A DNA stretch of 64,000 nucleotides, taken from Delphinapterus leucas. Taxonomy: Eukaryota > Chordata > Mammalia > Artiodactyla > Monodontidae. Made by a program: the position numbers and the translations under genes. Position 1 is the first letter of the stretch; each line of letters starts with the position of its first letter. The notes below the pieces were generated by a model. The model made no database searches, was not told the DNA's origin, and saw only the letters and a program-made list of their open reading frames with translations. Below, in pieces: positions 11,034-21,517 of this stretch. The stretch spans positions 3,862,380 to 3,926,379 of the forward strand of contig NW_022098063.1 of the NCBI RefSeq assembly GCF_002288925.2. Direction: 5' to 3'.

Positions 11034-11516
11034 TTATTTATTTATTTATTTACTTATTTATTTATTTTAATTGAAGAATAGTTCATTTACAATGTTGTGT
11101 TTGTTTCTGGTATACAGCAAAGTGATTCAGTTATATATATATGTTTTCAGATTTTTTTCCATTACTGGTTATTACAAGATACTGAACATAGGTCCCTGTG
11201 CTATAAAGTAGGACCTTGTTATTTATCTATTTTATTTAATGCAATGTTTATCTGTTAATCCCAAGCTCCTAATTTATCCCTCACTACCCCACTTTGGTAA
11301 CTGTAAATTTGTTTTCTATGTCTGTTGAATCTGTTTCTGCTTTGTAAATAAGTTCATTAGTATAATTTTTTTAGATTCCACATATAAGTAATATCGTATG
11401 AGAGTTGTCTTTCTCTGTCTGACTTACTTCACTTAGTATGATAATCTTTAGGTCCATCCATTTTGCTACAAATGGCATTACTTCATTCATTTTTGCCTGA
11501 GTAATATTCCATTGTA

Positions 11517-11560
<44 letters not shown>

Positions 11561-13040
11561 CACACACCACATCTTATTTATCCATTCATCTGTCAATGGA
11601 CATTTAGGTTGTTTCCATGTTTTGGCTATTGTGAATAGTTCTGCTATGAACATTGAAGTGCATGTATCTTTTCAAATCAGAGTTTTCTCCGAATATATGC
11701 CAGGGACTGGGATTGCAGGGTCTTATGGTAACTCTATGTTTAGTTTTTAGTTTTTTAAGGAACCTCCATACTGTTCTCCATAGTGGCTGCACCAATTTAC
11801 ATTCCCACCAACAGTGTAGGGGTGTTCCTTTTTCTCCACACTCTCTCCAGCATTTGTTATTTGTAGACTTTTTGGTGATGACCATTCTGACTGGTATGAG
11901 GTGATACCTCATTGTAGTTTTGGCTTCCATTTCTCTAATAATTAGTGATATTGAGCATCCTTTCATGTGCCTATTAGTCAACTGTATTTCTTCTTTGGAG
12001 AAATGTCTATTTATGTCTTCTGCCCATTTTTTGATTGGGCTTTTTTTTTTTGATATTGAGCTCTACAAGCTATTTGTTTATTTTGGAAATTAAGCCCTTG
12101 TTGGCTGCATGTTTGCAAATACTTTCTCCTGGTCCACAGGTTGTCTTTTCATTTTGTTTGTTGTTTCCTTTACTGTGCAAAAGCTTATAAGTTTGAGTAG
12201 GTCCCATTGATTTATTTTTGCTTTTATTTCTTTTGCCTTGGGAGACTGGCATAAGAAAACATTGGTACAATTTATGTCAGAGAATTTTTTGCCTATGTTC
12301 TCTTCTAGGAGTCTTATGGTGTCATGTCTTATATTTAAGTCTTTAAGCCATTTTGAGTTTATTTTTGTATATGTTATAAAGGAGTGTTCTGATTTCATTG
12401 ATTTGCATGCAACTGTCCAGCTTTCCCACCATTTGCTGAAGAGACTGTCTTTTCCCCATCATATATTCTTGCCTCATTTGTTGAAGATTAATTGACCACA
12501 GATGTGTGGGTTTATTTCTGGGCTCTCTATTCTGTTCCATTGATCCATATGTCTGTTTTTGTGCCAATACCATGCTGTTTTGATTACTGTAGCTTTGTAG
12601 TATTGTTTGAAGTCTGGGAGGGTTATGCCTCCAGCTTTGTTCTTTTTCCTCAAGATTGCTTGGCAATTCTGGGTCCTTTGTTGTTCTGTATACATTTTGG
12701 GATTATTTGTTCTAGTTCTGTGAAAAATGTCATGGGTAATTTGACAGGGATCACATTCAATCTGTAGATTGCTTGGGGTAGTATGTCCATTTTTAACAAT
12801 ATTCATTCTTCCAATCCAAGAGCATGGGATATCTTTCCATTTCTTTGAATCATCTTTAATTTCCTTTATCAATGCTTTATAGTTCTCAGCACATAAGTCT
12901 TTCACCTCCTTGGTCAGGTTTATTCCTAAGGTTTTTTTAATGCAATTTTAAAAGGGATTTTGTTGTTGTTGTTTTTTACTTTCTCTTTCTGATATTTCAT
13001 TATTAGTGTAAAGAAATGCAACAGATTTCTGTATGTTAGA
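11034..13040 (-). mobile_element. 5'-truncated LINE-1, ORF2 C-terminal half
   Basis: Antisense L1 with a (TTTA)n tail at 11034 and 3' UTR to about 11400. Then ORF2 runs from the C-terminus back to about the FLYTNNE segment, where it stops. The 12474-12905 frame holds the region after the polymerase ([26 protein letters not shown]). The 11604-11981 frame holds the Cys-rich tail ([16 protein letters not shown]). Frames are broken. The 5' truncation near 13040 abuts L2-like sequence; no convincing TSD found. Confidence 0.88.
11519..11558. repeat. (TG)n microsatellite within L1
   Basis: About 20 GT units followed by 'tatatacacacac', inside the 3' part of the antisense L1. Confidence 0.95.
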
Positions 13041-13260
13041 CTCTGAAACTATAGTAGTGAACAAAACAGATGAGGTCTCAGGGAATTTTGCAGCAGGTAA
13101 TTTTTTTTTTTTTTTTTTTTTAACAAACACAAGGCAAAATCATCTATGTGCCACAGAAGATGGAGAAACAAATCGGGAAAGGTTTTATCTGTTCTTCAAG
13201 GCATTTGAGCCGGGCCTTGAAGAACAGATAAATTTTTAACAACTGAAAATGAGGAAAAGG
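13041..13260 (+). mobile_element. L2-like ancient LINE remnant
   Basis: 'agtagtgaacaaaacagatgag' and 'gcatttgagccgggccttgaag' resemble well-known L2-like 3' segments. Between them is a 22-T run (13101-13122). The second segment is one arm of a perfect hairpin (see 13184-13232). Confidence 0.45.
13184..13232. repeat. Perfect 19-bp inverted repeat (hairpin)
   Basis: Arm tttatctgttcttcaaggc at 13184-13202 is the exact reverse complement of 13214-13232. The loop is the 11 nt at 13203-13213. The right arm resembles L2-like sequence; the left arm is an extra inverted copy of it. Confidence 0.95.
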
Positions 13261-13600
13261 TTGTTTGAAGTACAAATTGTATACTTCATAAATGCAGTTG
13301 AATTACTTTCTAGTAAACAATAGCAGCAAAAAATCTGTCTTTTTGCAATTCTTAGGAATAATCATTCATGATCATGTCCCCTTTTATTCTGAGCCAAGTA
13401 GCTCCTTGTCCTCTTGATTTCTTTATATTCTACAAGAATTTTTTTTTTAATAGAAATTGTCAGGTAGAATACCCTGTTGGAAACTCTGGATTTAGAGCTA
13501 ACTAACATAAGAGGCGGATTTGCAATCAGTAAGCTCTAGAAAACAATAAGAAAAAACATTCAAGTGTTTTTCTGACATTAAATTAAAAGTATGAAGTTAT
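13261..13600. other. No gene seen; unique DNA
   Basis: AT-rich sequence without a recognised repeat or open frame. It abuts the left inverted-duplication arm. Confidence 0.55.
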
Positions 13601-13972
13601 TCCACATTCTGGAAATGAAAATGGTGGTGGCATAAATGTGAGTGTTTTTCCTGTACTGAGAATTTCTCAAATGAGCTGGTATTTCAATAAAAAAGTTAGT
13701 TAACAGGGCTTCCCTGGTGGCGCAGTGGTTGAGAGTCCGCCTGCTGATGCAGGGGACACGGGTTCGTGCCCCGGTCCAGGAGGATCCCACATGCCACGGA
13801 GCGGCTGGGCCCATGAGCCATGGCCGCTGAGCCTGCACATCCGGAGCCTGTGCTCCGCAACGGGACAGGCCACAACAGTGAGAGGCCCGCGTACCGCAAA
13901 AAAAAAAAAAAAAAAAGTTAGTTAACAGATGTTTTAAAGGTCTTTCCCCCCACCCTCCCTCTTAAAGACAGA
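13601..13972 (+). repeat. Left arm of imperfect inverted duplication
   Basis: Excluding the CHR-2 SINE at 13707-13916 and its TSD copy, about 135 bp pair in reverse complement with 14866-14999. Identity by eye is about 85-87% over the best 97 bp (ttctggaaatg ... gttagttaacag). The SINE sits only in this arm. Confidence 0.8.
13707..13916 (+). mobile_element. CHR-2-type SINE
   Basis: Complete copy with an uninterrupted A tail. TSD 'gttagttaacag' at 13695-13706 and 13917-13928 is perfect and extends into As on the left, which suggests a fairly young insertion. Confidence 0.97.
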
Positions 13973-14733
13973 CTGTGTCCACCCACCCTTATACCAAAAC
14001 TCCTTCAACAATAAATTCTTTGACCTTATTGCTTCCCTGAAGAATTCCTATTGCTGTCCTGAGCTACACTTTTTCTCTATTGGCTTATCAAAATAACTGG
14101 ATACTGAATAACGCTTGACTTCATGAGTGTTTGGAATGGGAATTATCTAAGAAAAAAAAATCCAACAGAAACAAATTCAGGCTTATAGCCAGAGGGCAGG
14201 TAGGGAGTACAAGTAAATACTGAGGGCTTCAGAATTACATGCAGTTGTATATTAAGTGATTAGAACATAGTAAGCAGCTCAGCATTGGGTTTTAATTCTG
14301 CAGCCGTTTGCCTTTAGATAAAAATAGATGTGATGGTTGCCAATAACTTTCCCTGATTAATGTGAAACGATTCACATAGAAGGAGGAAATACCAAGCCAT
14401 GTCAACACAATGTAGTTTCATTGTCTAAGACTGTTCAAACACAGTGTCTAGTATTTCAGAACTTGTTAATAACCAAACAACATTTAAAAATGAGAGCTCT
14501 TCACATTTTCATAGCACATAAGCAACTCTTGCCTCATCTGTCTTGAAAATCATTTGTGAAAGTGACAGACATTTGCGGTTGTCCTCATGACATCACTGAA
14601 ACCAAACGTTCTCAGTCTAGGTCAGATCAGCCCATCAAGGAAGCGGCCGCCGTCAAGTCACTGAATGACAAAATGTTAGATGTAACGGGGCAGAACTGGA
14701 ATGAGACCCAGACCATCCAGATCTCAGTCCTGC
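13973..14733. other. No gene seen; possible MIR near the end
   Basis: Mostly unique. About 14655-14733 weakly resembles the 3' half of a MIR ('cagaactggaatgagacccagacc...'). An 80-codon frame at 14556-14798 runs from this into an L1 tail and is not gene-like. Confidence 0.4.
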
Positions 14734-14741
14734 GCTGTTTT

Positions 14742-14843
14742 GTGTTTTTTTTTTTAACATCTTTACTGGAGTATAATTGCTTTACAATGGTGTGTTAGTT
14801 TCTGCTGTATAACAAAGCGAATCAGCTATACATAAACACCTGG
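14742..14843 (-). mobile_element. Very short L1 3' end
   Basis: Only about 100 bp of antisense L1 3' UTR (T tail, 'actggagtataattgctttacaatg'). Flanked by 'gctgtttt' at 14734-14741 and 14844-14851. Confidence 0.85.
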
Positions 14844-14865
14844 GCTGTTTTTAAACACACTACCA

Positions 14866-14999
14866 GAATGTCTTTTAAAGAGTTGGGAGGAAAGATCTTT
14901 AAAACATCTGTTAACTAACTTTTTGAGATACCAGATCATTTGGGAAATTCTGGATACAGAAAAGGTACTCACATTCATGCCACCACCATTTCCATTTCC
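14866..14999 (-). repeat. Right arm of imperfect inverted duplication
   Basis: Reverse complement matches 13601-13972 minus the SINE. Here 'ctgttaactaac' is uninterrupted, so this arm is the empty-site form of the CHR-2 target. Confidence 0.8.
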
Positions 15000-15385
15000 A
15001 GAAAGCTAATAGTTTTTGTCTCCATTAAACTAATTTATCTTCCCCCTCTCTCCACAGCCATGCTCTTCTGTGACTAAATACCCTGTAAGCCCAGGAGAGC
15101 AGCTTTGAAACGTCAGACCCTTTTGCTAGCACTTCCTTTTGTAGGTACTCTGCTTTTTTCTCATGAGTCCACCTTGTTCTGCAGATTTTCTTCCTTGGTG
15201 GAAGTTTTCAGAAGGCCTTAATAAGCCATAAGAGCAGGGGAGCCCAGTGTTTGGATCACTTCCTGATGCTGAAGATTATAGGCCCCTCTATGTATGGTCA
15301 CCATCGTATCTCACTGCCTGGCAGGTTTCCTGACCCACGACAGACATTCAGTAGTATTTGTGTTAAGTGAATAAACATATCAGAT

Positions 15386-15421
<36 letters not shown>

Positions 15422-16469
15422 AATCTAGGCTGCTGAGGATGGCAGCCCTTGCAATAGTCATGGCTTTTGCCCCACATATTGTCCATTATATCCCATGAAT
15501 GGAGGTAAAGATGTCGAGTCAAGTCTTTTACCTTTTTTGCAAAGACAAATCAGTAAAACAGTCACTATTGTTCCATTGCGCTATGTCTTATCATACCAGA
15601 GCAGCTCAGAGAACAAGAAATCCTTTCCCCGCAAGTCTCACTTATATTACAGACAGCATGGTTCTCTTCTTTTCACTAGGAAATATGTGTTTCCCAGGCA
15701 GTGAGAGGAAAGGACTGATTTTCTGTCAGTCCTGGAGTGGGCTTCTCTTATGGGTGGGTGAAAGAAGAAAAGCTGATGCATTCCACCCTTACCTGTGTGG
15801 ACACTGATATTCTGTGCTAGACCCTAGACCCTGCTCCCCACACCCATGGAGAATTGAGTGACAGCGTGTTAAAGCTGGCAGGGCACTGAGAGAAATTTGT
15901 GTCCAATTTGGTGGTTCTGCTGAGGATGAAACAAGAGTTCAGATAGGCAAGAAATTCCCCAGTTAGCCGTGGCAGCAGCAGGGGAGGAAACTGGTCTCTT
16001 GGACCTATACACATAGTGCAAGGCTCTCTCTTCCCATGACGTAGCATGGCCGTCCTCTTAGTTTTCTCCACTTTTTGTTCCAACTTAAGATTTCACTCAT
16101 GGAAACAAAGTTCTAAACTTTCAGTTTCCTGGAGATACGAGGTATTATTGTTTTTCTTTCTGGATTACAGAAAAGTTGAAAAGCTGAATGATTAGAGAGA
16201 AAATAACATAACTATGTATTTTCTGTCATGTCAAGATGTTAAGTTTAAAAAAAAAGTTTCAGAAAAATGTATAGAGATCAAGCCCATTTTGTGTCTGTGC
16301 CATTTAAAAAAAGGTCTGAACTAAATTGTCAAAAAAGCTTACCCCTAGGGGCGTGAGGGGGATTAGATAGCAGGGTATGAGTGGGACTTTCATATTATTA
16401 TGCTAAATATTATTCTATTGTATTATTTTTATAGTCAGAATGTAATCATGTATTCATGAGTCACATGTT
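15000..16469. other. No gene seen; unique DNA with a microsatellite
   Basis: Contains (TG)n at 15388-15419. About 15910-16000 faintly resembles MIR. Overlapping 69-102 codon frames at 15495-15807 match nothing I know. Confidence 0.5.
15388..15419. repeat. (TG)n microsatellite
   Basis: Sixteen uninterrupted TG units. Confidence 0.95.
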
Positions 16470-17493
16470 AAAAGTTACATGAATTCAACAAAGAACTAGT
16501 ATCTAGAATACATGAAGAACTCTCAAAACTCAACAGCACGAACAACCAATCCATTTAGAAAGTGGGCAAAAGACCTGATAGACACTTCCCTGGGGAGGAT
16601 ATCCAGATGGCGATAGCATATGAAAAGATATTCAATGTTATTAGACATAAGAAAAATAAAAAATTTATACCACAATTATGTGTCATTTCACACCTATCAG
16701 AAAGGCTAAAATAAAGGGTAGTGAAAACACAAAATCCTGACAAGGATGTGAAAAAACTGGACCCCATTGCTGGTAGGAGTATAAAATGATACAGCCACAC
16801 TGGAAATTTTCTTATAAAACTAAACCTTGTGATCCAGCAGTTGTACTGAGTGTTTATTCCAAAGAAATGAAAACTTCACACCGAAATGATTGTTCATAGC
16901 AGCTTTATTCATAATAGCTAAAAACTGGAAACAGCCCAGAGATCCTTCGATGGGTGAATAGCTTAATGAACTGTGGTGTGCATGCTTCATGCAATACCAC
17001 TGATATATGCAATGACTTGGACGAATCTCCATGGAATTATGCTGAGTAAGAAAAGTCAGTTCCAAAAGGTTACATTCTGTATGATTCCATTTATATAACC
17101 TTTCGTAATGACAAAGTTTTAGAAATGGAGGACAGATTAGTGGTTGTCAGGGGTTAGAGGAATGGGGAGGGGTGGAGGAGGTAGGTGTGGTTATAAAGGG
17201 GCAACAGGGGATCCTCGTGATGGAACTGTTTTGTGTCTTGACTGTGGTTGTGGACGCATGAATTTACATGGGTTGAAACCGTATGTAACTAAATTCACAG
17301 TACAAGTGAAACTGGGGAAATCTGAATAAGACCAGAAGACTGACATGTCAGTGTCATGGCTGTGAAACTGAACTATAGTTTTGCAAGACGTTATTATGGA
17401 GGGAAGTGGGTAAAGGGTACGTGGAACTTGTATCATTTCTTACCATCGCATGTGAACCCACAATTATCTCAAAAAATGTTCAATTAAAAAAAA
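16470..17493 (+). mobile_element. Ancient L1M (L1MB-like) 3' end
   Basis: Sense-strand sequence from late ORF2 ('caaaactcaacagcacgaac', 'gtcatttcacacctatcag', 'tcatagcagctttattcata') to an L1MB-type 3' UTR ending 'atctcaaaaaatgttcaatt' plus As. Many frame breaks show long decay. Confidence 0.85.
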
Positions 17494-17683
17494 GAGAGTC
17501 CGCCTGCCGATGCAGGGGACATGAGTTCGTGCCCCGGTCCGGGAAGATCCCACATGCTGCAGAGCGGCTGGGCCCGTGAGCCATGGCCACTGAGCCTGCG
17601 CGTCCAGAGCCTGTGCTCTGCAACGGGAGAGGCCACAACAGTGGGAGGCCCGCGTACCGCAAAAAAAAATAATAAATAAATAA
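17494..17683 (+). mobile_element. CHR-2-type SINE, 5' truncated
   Basis: Starts at 'gagagtccgcctgccg', lacking the first 25 bp or so of the family (the 'gggcttccctggtgg' head). It abuts the A tail of the L1M directly. No TSD found. Confidence 0.92.
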
Positions 17684-17936
17684 GAACATGTTGAAGCATT
17701 TGAATACATCTGTCAGCTCCTGCCTGTAGAACTGCAGGTTAGGGGCAGCTGCAGGCTTCCTTACTGCCTTCAGTTAGGGGATGAGCATCCTTTCTGTCCC
17801 CCTCCCAGCAGACACCATCCTCCCAAACATGTTTCCCTTGTTCTTTCCCCAAGTACAAAAGGGGGAACAGGGACTGATACTACCTCAGTGAATTAATTTC
17901 TATAACCATAAAATCTGATTGTCATCTAGGTCTAGG
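17684..17936. other. No gene seen
   Basis: SINE tail followed by unique sequence; nothing recognised. Confidence 0.5.
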
Positions 17937-18126
17937 TCAGAGGCTCTCAGCCCTGGCCAAAGCTGAGACCTATCTGTGGTACCTAATTAGCCTACCAGTG
18001 GTGGCACCCCATCCCAGAATGATTAAGTCTGAGTCTCAGAAATGAAATCTTGGCATGGTGCTTTTGTTTGGTGTTTAAGCTCTCTGGGTGATTGTGATGT
18101 CCAGCCAGGATTGAGACTCACTGGTC
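17937..18126. mobile_element. MER5-type hAT element, near complete
   Basis: About 190 bp with inverted ends: 'cagaggctctcagccctgg' at left and, on the other strand, 'cagtgagtctcaatcctgg' at right. The internal 'ccccatcccagaatgattaagtc' is typical of MER5. An 8-bp TSD is not convincing. Confidence 0.8.
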
Positions 18127-19462
18127 AGAGCGGTGATCACAGTGGTGGCGTTTAAAGCATGAAGCCCGGGTCCCCCTTTCTCACTATCACAGCCTACACT
18201 TCTAGGATCAGAAGGGTGTATTTTCAGGGGCTCACTTCCCACCTGCAGTCAAAGCTGATGCCGGGCATAACACCTCAAGAAGAGGGTATGCCCTGGAGCA
18301 GACCAGGTGGTGAGTTCTAGAATGCACACAGGCACGCTTAGCGTTCTCCAGCTTGTACACTTGGCAGAGTTTCTCCACACCTGGCTGAAGCTCTGCTGGC
18401 TGCTTCTGAGGTTGCTGAGAGGCTGAGCAAATTGTGGGCAGAACCTTTGAGGAATGGGAGGGTGGGGAAGACAAACGTCCTTGGGGTGACAGAGCCTTCT
18501 TGGACCAAGCTCAGCCTCCATCCGAGAGACCATGGTCATACCACTGAAGATTCTGGAATCTCTCTGAGGTTCTGGGCAGCATCCGGTGGTAAATGTGGCC
18601 TGGGGATTAATCTCTGCCTCCAGTGTAGAAAAGAGGTTGAGGATTTGCTGCCCTCCTGCAGCGACTGTTTGACAAGGTACTCGCACTCCCAAACACCCTC
18701 AGAGACAGTATGAAGGAAAACTCGTTTCACAACTCCTATCCAGCCATCATTAGCGTCTGGATGGCAGGCAGAGCTATGAAAAACTCTGCCTAATTATGTC
18801 ATAAGTACCACAAGAATTTCTCAAATAACGCAAGCAAATTCCTCAGACTCTGCTAAAAGCCAAGCAGAGGAATAACAACCTTCTGGCCATTCATGCCTTC
18901 CCTCCACTGTTATTTATGAATTCCAGACATTTTCTCCATCTAAATCTAATCTCCTCATCTAGAGATTAGCAATGTTAGTTTCTCCCACAATCCAACTGTG
19001 TCCCTTTATCCACAGTTGTCACCATTCAGATTCTGTTCCTAGGCTGCTAAGGATCCATTAAACAGTTTCTCAAAAGCCACAGCTACTTGACCCATATTCA
19101 GTGTGTTTTCACATTCCCAAGTGCAGTTATGTAAACAGACACTGTTCATCTACATGCTGAGATTGTTTCATTTTGTCCTCTTGTATGTTTAACCTATGTG
19201 CCTCATTTGGAGAAGGGAAGAAAATAATTAAATTATTTTCTCTCGCCCATATTCTTTATTTTCAGTTGCAGTCACTCCACCCAAAAGATCTAAGAGGTCA
19301 TTGTCAAGGGAAACAAAAGATTGAAAAGGCAAAGCAACTAGCACCCAGGTGCTTGCTACCGTCCAGGCTGAGTGTGTGCTGTGGGATTCCGAGGGTGCTG
19401 GTGCTGGCTTGGACCTTTCCTGACTCTATCTATTCTTCTTCTTTTTTTTACCAGGGGAATAT
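18127..19462. other. Unique DNA, locally GC-richer; no gene recognised
   Basis: 18230-18700 is GC-richer and holds a 147-codon minus frame (18249-18692) that matches no family I know. Its plus strand is open too (18432-18713), which argues against coding. The rest is AT-rich with no repeat recognised. Confidence 0.45.
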
Positions 19463-19774
19463 TAATTTTATTTTATTTTTTCTTAATTTTTATTGGAGTA
19501 TAGTTGCTTTACAATGTTGTGTTAGTTTCTACTGTACAGCAAAATGAATCAGTCATTCGTATACATATATCCCCTCTTTTTTAGATTTCCTTCCCATTAG
19601 GTCACCACAGAGCATTGAGTAGAGTTCCCTGTGCTATACAGTGGGTCCTCATTAGTTATCTGTTTTATGCATAGTAGTGTCTAATGTCAATCCCAATCCC
19701 CCAGTTCGTCCCACTCCCCCTTCCCCCCTTGGTAACCATAAGTTTGTTCTCTACATCTGTCACTCTATTTCATT
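19463..19774 (-). mobile_element. 5'-truncated L1 3' UTR
   Basis: Antisense: 'ttattggagtatagttgctttacaatg', 'ttccctgtgctatacagtg', 'cccccttggtaaccataag'. Cetartiodactyl L1 3' UTR, about 310 bp. Confidence 0.88.
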
Positions 19775-20319
19775 CTTAACTTCTTGATCTTACTTCTCTG
19801 GTTTTGATTAAAAGTGATGACACAGGTTGTTTTTCTCCTAAAGCAGCTTCAAAGCTATGTGGAAAATCAGAGGCTGTGGCAGATTCCTGCTTTTCTTCCT
19901 CTTTAGGTCAAAGTTTCTCAGGTTTTAAGATAAAACTTAAAAGGTCAGCCACTTGGGCAGTTAACCATATTTATGTGACCAAGTCCCAGTAAAAACTCTG
20001 GCCATCAAGGCTCTACCTTCATGGCAATGCTCTGTGTGTATGTCACACATGGTTTCCAGAACAAATTCACAGTACTCACAGCTCTGCTGGGAAAGGCAGC
20101 TGGAAGCTCCAGGTGTGGGACCCTCCTGGACGCCGCCCTAGTCACCTCTTCTTGTAGCTGATCCTAATCTGTCTCATTTCGTTGTGATAAACCATAAACC
20201 CCAGTGCAACAGCTTTCAGCAAATTCTCTGAGTCCTTCTGGGAAATTATGGAACCTGAGAGCCGTGTTCCAGATCCTTGAACTTGCAGCTGTTCTCAGAG
20301 GTGGTCTTGGGGACTTCCC
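19775..20319. other. No gene seen; unique DNA
   Basis: Non-repetitive sequence without a recognised feature. Confidence 0.5.
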
Positions 20320-20515
20320 TGACTTTGCAGTTCTCATTATTAGCCCTGGAACAGTCAGATGACCTTTCTGGCCTTCAGTTAACTCATCTGAAAAGTGGGG
20401 ACATGATCATATCTGAGCTGCTGACCCTCCTAGAATGAATAAACATATATACTGAAACAACATATTTGAAAGTACTTTGTGAACCATAAAACACTTTGTA
20501 AATATAAAGATTATT
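20320..20515 (+). mobile_element. MIR-type SINE remnant
   Basis: 'ggccttcagttaactcatctgaaaagtggg' and 'agtactttgtgaaccataaaacactttgtaaatata' resemble MIR/MIR3-type consensus. Confidence 0.55.
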
Positions 20516-20567
20516 CATTGTGGCTTGCTTTCTGTTTCAAGGCATTCCAGGTGAGAGGGTTAAGTTT

Positions 20568-21020
20568 TAGATAGCAGAGCTGTAGAGGTCAATGGTCCAG
20601 GCTTTGGCGTCAGCCTTATCTGGCCTTGGTTTTTCCCATGTCTACCAATTATTAAGGCTACTTAATCTCTCTAAATTTCACTTTCCTCATTTAAAAAATA
20701 AAACTAATAATATTTAGTTCATACAGTTGTTGTAAGAATTAAATGACTCTTAAGTACCCAACACATGTAGTTATTATTGTTACTATTTTTTTTTTTTTTT
20801 TTGCGGTACGCGGGCCTCTCACTGTTGTGGCCTCTCCCGTTGCGGAGCACAGGCTCCGGACGCGCAGGCTCAGCGGCCATGGCTCACGGGCGCAGCCGCT
20901 CCGCGGCATGTGGGATCTTCTCGGACTGGGGCACGAACCCGTGTCCCCTGCATCGGCAGGCGGACTCCCAACCACTGCGCCACCAGGGAAGCCCTATTGT
21001 TACTATTATTATTTTTGATG
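20568..21020 (+). mobile_element. MIR SINE split by CHR-2
   Basis: 'ggctttggcgtcagcc', 'cacttttctcat'-like core and 'gttgttgtaagaattaaatga' are MIR landmarks. The 3' end 'ttattattgttactatt' is duplicated by the CHR-2 insertion and resumes at 21008. Confidence 0.85.
20788..20994 (-). mobile_element. CHR-2-type SINE inside MIR
   Basis: Antisense complete copy. TSD 'tattgttactatt' at 20775-20787 and 20995-21007 is perfect over 13 bp. Confidence 0.97.
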
Positions 21021-21434
21021 ACCACCACTCCAGTGGCTAACCAGCTGTGGAGGCGGAGGCTGGAGATAATTTACCGTATTTTTATGTAAAACTCAGCATG
21101 TCATTGCTCTTTGCCTTACAGTATTACCCTGATATTCGGTAGTAAGTTATTTTTTTAGAATATTAAGTCGCTGCCCATATTAACAGAGTTAATATAACTT
21201 CAAAACTCTAATTTACCACTAAAATATAATCAAGGCTGCATTTTATATGTCTCTTTGGTTTTATTTAAGCACATATATTGGTTGGTTGTTGGTTCGTTGG
21301 TTAAGACGCCAGATTCCTCTTCATGCTGCTAATGATTGGAAGCGGATTCTAACAAGAACTCATAGAATCACATAATAGGAATAGACAGAGAAATTAGAAC
21401 AGGGTTGGGGAAATAGTGTGAAGCCAATATGTTT
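21021..21434. other. No gene seen
   Basis: Unique AT-rich DNA; a short 'ggttggttgttggttcgttggtt' run at about 21280 is the only low-complexity patch. Confidence 0.5.
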
Positions 21435-21445
21435 AAGAATATCTT

Positions 21446-21506
21446 CAGTGGAAGCTAACACAACATTGTAAAGCAACCATACTCCAATAAAAATTAAAAA
21501 GAAAAA
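21446..21506 (+). mobile_element. Very short L1 3' end
   Basis: Only the terminal 60 bp of L1 ('aacattgtaaagcaaccata', 'ctccaataaaaatt') plus As. TSD 'aagaatatctt' at 21435-21445 and 'aagaatacctt' at 21507-21517. Confidence 0.85.
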
Positions 21507-21517
21507 AAGAATACCTT

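Noticed and set aside
18249..18692. 147-codon minus frame as a gene
   Set aside because: The opposite strand is also open, there is no recognised motif, and it lies between repeats without promoter or splice signals.
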